A stretch of DNA of 64,000 bases from Candidatus Zhuqueibacterota bacterium (GTDB taxonomy: Bacteria; Zhuqueibacterota; Zhuqueibacteria; Zhuqueibacterales; Zhuqueibacteraceae): assembly GCA_022616415.1 (NCBI GenBank), contig JAKEEU010000056.1, forward strand, positions 62,001-126,000, written 5' to 3'. Made by a program: the position numbers and the translations under genes. The notes beneath the pieces were generated by a model, which saw nothing but the letters and a program-made list of their open reading frames with translations, had not been told where the DNA came from and did not search any database. Below, piece after piece: positions 61,276 through 64,000 of this stretch. Position 1 is the stretch's first letter. Every line of letters begins with the position of its first letter.

Positions 61276-62616
61276 ATGATAAAGGGAAAAGCCGCATCGG
61301 CGTTTTACTTGTTTGTTCTGTCAATGACGGCGACCGCCTCAACCCAGCCGTTGGCTTTTCCCGGCGCCGAGGGCTTTGGCCGTTTTACCACCGGCGGGCG
61401 CGGCGGCAAAGTCATTGCCGTGACAAATCTCAATGATAATGGCAGCGGCAGCCTGCGCGCCGCTATCGAATCCCCAGGCGCGAGGACAGTTGTCTTTCGC
61501 ATCTCCGGCACGATAGCATTGAAATCCGAGCTGCGCATTGAGAACGACGATATTACGATAGCCGGCCAAACCGCGCCTGGCGACGGCATTTGCCTCAAAG
61601 ATTATCCGCTCATCATCGCCGCCGATAATGTCATCATCCGCTATCTCCGCCTCCGCCTCGGTGATGTACACAAGCTGGAAGATGATGCCATCTCATGCAT
61701 CGGACGGAAAAATATTATCATTGATCATTGCTCGATGAGCTGGGGAATAGATGAAGTGGCTTCTTTCTACGACAATGAAAACGCCACCGTGCAATGGTGC
61801 CTCATCAGCGAGAGCCTGAATCACTCCTATCATTCTAAAGGCGATCACGGCTACGGTGGCATTTGGGGTGGCAAAGGCGCGACGTTTCATCACAACCTGT
61901 TGGCGCATCATTCCAGCCGCAACCCTCGCTTTAACGGCAGCCGCACGCACGGCAAAGCGGACAAAGAGATTGTCGATTTCCGCAACAATGTAATTTACAA
62001 TTGGGGCGAGAACAGTTCTTACGGCGGTGAAGCCGGCAAGCAAAACATCATTGCGAATTATTACAAATACGGACCGGCCACTCGTGAGACGAAAAATCGC
62101 ATTGTCGAGCCTTACGATGCGAAAGGCAAGTGGTATGTTGCGGATAATTTCGTTTTCGGCTTTCCCGACATCACAGCCGACAATTGGGCTGGAGGCGTGC
62201 AAGGTAAGTTTGCGAATCGAAGCCGAGCCAACTCACCGCATCCCTTTGCGCCGGTGATGACGCACACGGCTGAGCAAGCTTATGAATTGGTGCTGGCGAA
62301 TGCCGGAGCAATTCGGCCCAAACGCGATTCAGTTGATGCGCGGATTATCAAAGAAGTTCGAACCGGAACGGCGACCTACGGCGACACTTGGGGCAAAGGC
62401 TCGGGCATTGTTGATTCTCAAAATGCTGTCAGCGGCTGGCCCACTCTTCATTCCGCGCCCGCTCCGAAAGATGAAGATCACGACGGCATGGCCGACGCAT
62501 GGGAACAGGCGAACGGCCTCGATCCTTTGAATCCCGAAGACCGCAACGGCGATTTTAACGGCGATGGTTTTACCAATCTTGAAAAGTATCTCAACAGCTT
62601 GGCGCGTGAGAATTAA
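61276..62616 (+). CDS. Secreted pectate lyase with C-terminal calcium-binding segment
   Basis: A signal peptide ('ASAFYLFVLSMTATAS') precedes a pectate-lyase beta-helix: 'FPGAEGFGRFTTGGRGGKV', 'VTNLNDNGSGSLRAAI', 'VFRISGTIALKSELRI', 'IIDHCSMSWGIDE', 'HHSSRNPRFNG'. The Asp/Arg positions of the family active site are kept ('DHCS', 'RNPRF'). The end carries 'DEDHDGMADAWEQANGLDP' and 'DRNGDFNGDGFTNLEKY', an EF-hand/thrombospondin-3-like calcium motif. It should cleave polygalacturonate outside the cell. The ATG at 61276 is used; a GTG at 61270 is possible. Confidence 0.88.
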   Translation: MIKGKAASAFYLFVLSMTATASTQPLAFPGAEGFGRFTTGGRGGKVIAVTNLNDNGSGSLRAAIESPGARTVVFRISGTIALKSELRIENDDITIAGQTAPGDGICLKDYPLIIAADNVIIRYLRLRLGDVHKLEDDAISCIGRKNIIIDHCSMSWGIDEVASFYDNENATVQWCLISESLNHSYHSKGDHGYGGIWGGKGATFHHNLLAHHSSRNPRFNGSRTHGKADKEIVDFRNNVIYNWGENSSYGGEAGKQNIIANYYKYGPATRETKNRIVEPYDAKGKWYVADNFVFGFPDITADNWAGGVQGKFANRSRANSPHPFAPVMTHTAEQAYELVLANAGAIRPKRDSVDARIIKEVRTGTATYGDTWGKGSGIVDSQNAVSGWPTLHSAPAPKDEDHDGMADAWEQANGLDPLNPEDRNGDFNGDGFTNLEKYLNSLAREN

Positions 62617-62666
62617 TTTTTAATCATCATACAAAAAATTCAAAATTGGCAAGGACTCCGCGTTTT

Positions 62667-62734
62667 ACCGCTCACAAGATTATTTTGCCGTTCACAAGAT
62701 TTGGATTGCAATTCCCTAAAGGGCTTATTAAGTT
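62667..62734 (+). promoter_or_regulatory. LytTR-like direct repeat and promoter of the second TonB-receptor gene
   Basis: ACCGCTCA (62667) and GCCGTTCA (62687), 12 nt apart, are followed after 11 nt by TTGCAA (62706-62711), 17 nt and TAAGTT (62729-62734). The geometry is the same as at 55958-56025. The leader of ~190 nt to the ATG holds no other gene; AGGAGGCAG lies before the start. Confidence 0.75.
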
Positions 62735-62922
62735 GAGTTTAAGCTAAACAACCCACATGACACCGTTGGATTGGCAAACCTTTTAAAATTTTCCGACGGA
62801 TAGAAAAACCCAACTGATAAAGAAATCCGTTGGGCTGCGCCCGTAGGGTTCTTCAATTCGTTGGAAATTTAAAATTCAAAATTTTTTTGACTTTGGGGCA
62901 ATGGCACAGGAGGCAGAGCAGA

Positions 62923-64000
62923 ATGATTAAGGTACGTTCCCCACAGTTTGTCAACAAAAAATTGAGCCATCTTTCAGGCGGACTCCATCATCTGCTTCGA
63001 CTTGTGAGATATGGTCTTTTTGGCGGACTTTCGACATTGCTGTGGCTGGGCGCGCTCTCGGCGCAAAATGTCGGGAAAATAGCCGGCACGGTTACGGAGG
63101 CTAAAACCGGCGATCCACTGCCCGGGGCAAACGTGATCATTGTTGGTTCACGGATGGGAGCGGCTGCCGATTTAAATGGTGAATATTACATTTTGAATGT
63201 CCCTCCGGGAAAGTATGAACTTCGCACCAGCATCATCGGCTTCGAGGCGATGAAGGTAGTCGATGTCATTGTGAATGCCGGAAGAACGACCACCATCGAT
63301 TTCAAGCTTGTGGAGGAGACGCTTGAATTGGGAGAGGTGGTTGTGCAAGCGGTTCGACCCGATGTGGAGCGGGATAAAACATCGACAAGCTCAGTTGTCC
63401 GCTTCGATGAGGTCCAGTCGCTTCCGGGTATTAGAGATATCGGTGACGTCATAAACCTCGCTGCCGACGTGATTGACGGGCATTTCCGAGGAGGACGTAG
63501 CGGCGAAGAGTATTACACGCTGCAAGGGCTGGGAATTATCAATCCGCTGGATCGCTCCACGGCTTTTCAACCGATCATGAGCGGTGTTGAAGAAGTTGAA
63601 GTGATCACCAGCGGATTCGGCGCGCAATACGGCAATGCGCAATCCGGCGTGGTCAATATCTCGATGAAGGAGGGAGATTCACAGGTCTGGCGAACAAGAG
63701 TTGAATCACGCATGCGGACACCCGGTCGTAAACATTTCGGACCGAGCGTCTTCGATCCGAACGCGAATGATTATATCAGATTGCTGCTCGATGACAAGGT
63801 CTGGTTGACTGGAGATCCCAGTGCAGACCAAACTCAACCATATTATGGCTCGATGGCTTCGGGTCTCACAAGCAGTTTTGCGGGCGATACACTTGTCCAG
63901 CTTGCCGTAGCGCAAGCCCTCTGGCAGCAGACGAGAAGAGACATCGGACGAACCTACGGAAATGAAGTCGATTACTCCCTTGAAGCCGCAACTGGCGGCC
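62923..64000 (+). CDS. TonB-dependent receptor, N-terminal part (runs off the window)
   Basis: An open frame from the ATG at 62923 continues to the window edge (359 codons). It has a signal-anchor-like N-terminus ('GLFGGLSTLLWLGALSAQN'), a carboxypeptidase-like domain ('AGTVTEAKTGDPLPGANVII', 'LNGEYYILNVPPGKYEL') and a plug ('VEEVEVITSGFGAQYGNA', 'QSGVVNISMKEGD'). This is a second outer-membrane importer under the same predicted LytTR-like control as the one at 56472. Its substrate is probably also a plant-type polysaccharide fragment (inference). Confidence 0.88.
   Translation, partial: MIKVRSPQFVNKKLSHLSGGLHHLLRLVRYGLFGGLSTLLWLGALSAQNVGKIAGTVTEAKTGDPLPGANVIIVGSRMGAAADLNGEYYILNVPPGKYELRTSIIGFEAMKVVDVIVNAGRTTTIDFKLVEETLELGEVVVQAVRPDVERDKTSTSSVVRFDEVQSLPGIRDIGDVINLAADVIDGHFRGGRSGEEYYTLQGLGIINPLDRSTAFQPIMSGVEEVEVITSGFGAQYGNAQSGVVNISMKEGDSQVWRTRVESRMRTPGRKHFGPSVFDPNANDYIRLLLDDKVWLTGDPSADQTQPYYGSMASGLTSSFAGDTLVQLAVAQALWQQTRRDIGRTYGNEVDYSLEAATGG

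Overview
The window looks like a chromosome segment of a Gram-negative bacterium of the FCB type (Bacteroidota, Calditrichota, KSB1 and relatives). The evidence is two TonB-dependent receptors with carboxypeptidase-like N-terminal domains, secreted proteins ending in an 'NYPNPFNP...GxYxYxL...KKMxLxx' sorting/FlgD-like tail, two beta-propeller sensor kinases, and a lipoprotein with a LLGC lipobox. The exact lineage is inference. No rRNA, tRNA or CRISPR array was recognised.

Layout. 1-12 kb: a methanethiol methyltransferase (mddA, cut by the window edge), an unknown gene, a LuxR-type response regulator, a broken ArsM-like methyltransferase, a lipoprotein, a DUF4395 membrane protein and a propeller histidine kinase with a decayed copy beside it. 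Then come a DHH phosphoesterase and a galT that meet at a deletion junction, and an intact nicotinate phosphoribosyltransferase (pncB). 12-21.7 kb (minus strand): a type I restriction-modification operon, dinD remnant - hsdM - AlbA/AAA_4 gene - hsdS - hsdR. 21-30.6 kb: a duplicated 1.2-kb block flanking transketolase, two B12-binding radical SAM enzymes, a PIN-type toxin-antitoxin pair and a truncated serine-palmitoyltransferase-like gene. 30.6-36 kb: an M61 peptidase, then an array in which three different toxin-antitoxin modules alternate with 5' fragments of a PfkB sugar-kinase gene, ending in the one complete pfkB.

36.5-44.2 kb: five same-strand signalling genes (PleD-like diguanylate cyclase, two histidine kinases, a receiver-PAS-PAS kinase, an NtrC-type sigma-54 activator), followed by a small gene and an HNH nuclease. 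45-51 kb: two unknown membrane proteins, an autonomous unit for a 39-residue peptide (promoter, RBS, terminator), an amino-acid permease, a secreted four-repeat protein and an Hsp15-like S4 protein. 51-64 kb: a pectin/polysaccharide locus with a LytTR regulator, a LytS-type propeller kinase, a receiver-only protein coupled to a TonB receptor, a beta-helix protein, a pectate lyase and a second TonB receptor. Both receptor units carry the same LytTR-like direct repeat at identical distance from a matching promoter, which suggests the kinase/LytTR pair controls them.

Main points of interest: (i) the pfkB-fragment/toxin-antitoxin array; (ii) the '5' fragment - cargo - complete gene' layout around transketolase; (iii) about sixteen truncated or internally deleted genes in the first 35 kb against almost none in the rest; (iv) the LytTR-like operators; (v) the 39-residue peptide unit; (vi) an in-frame TGA at a conserved Cys position of the ArsM-like gene, followed by a hairpin.
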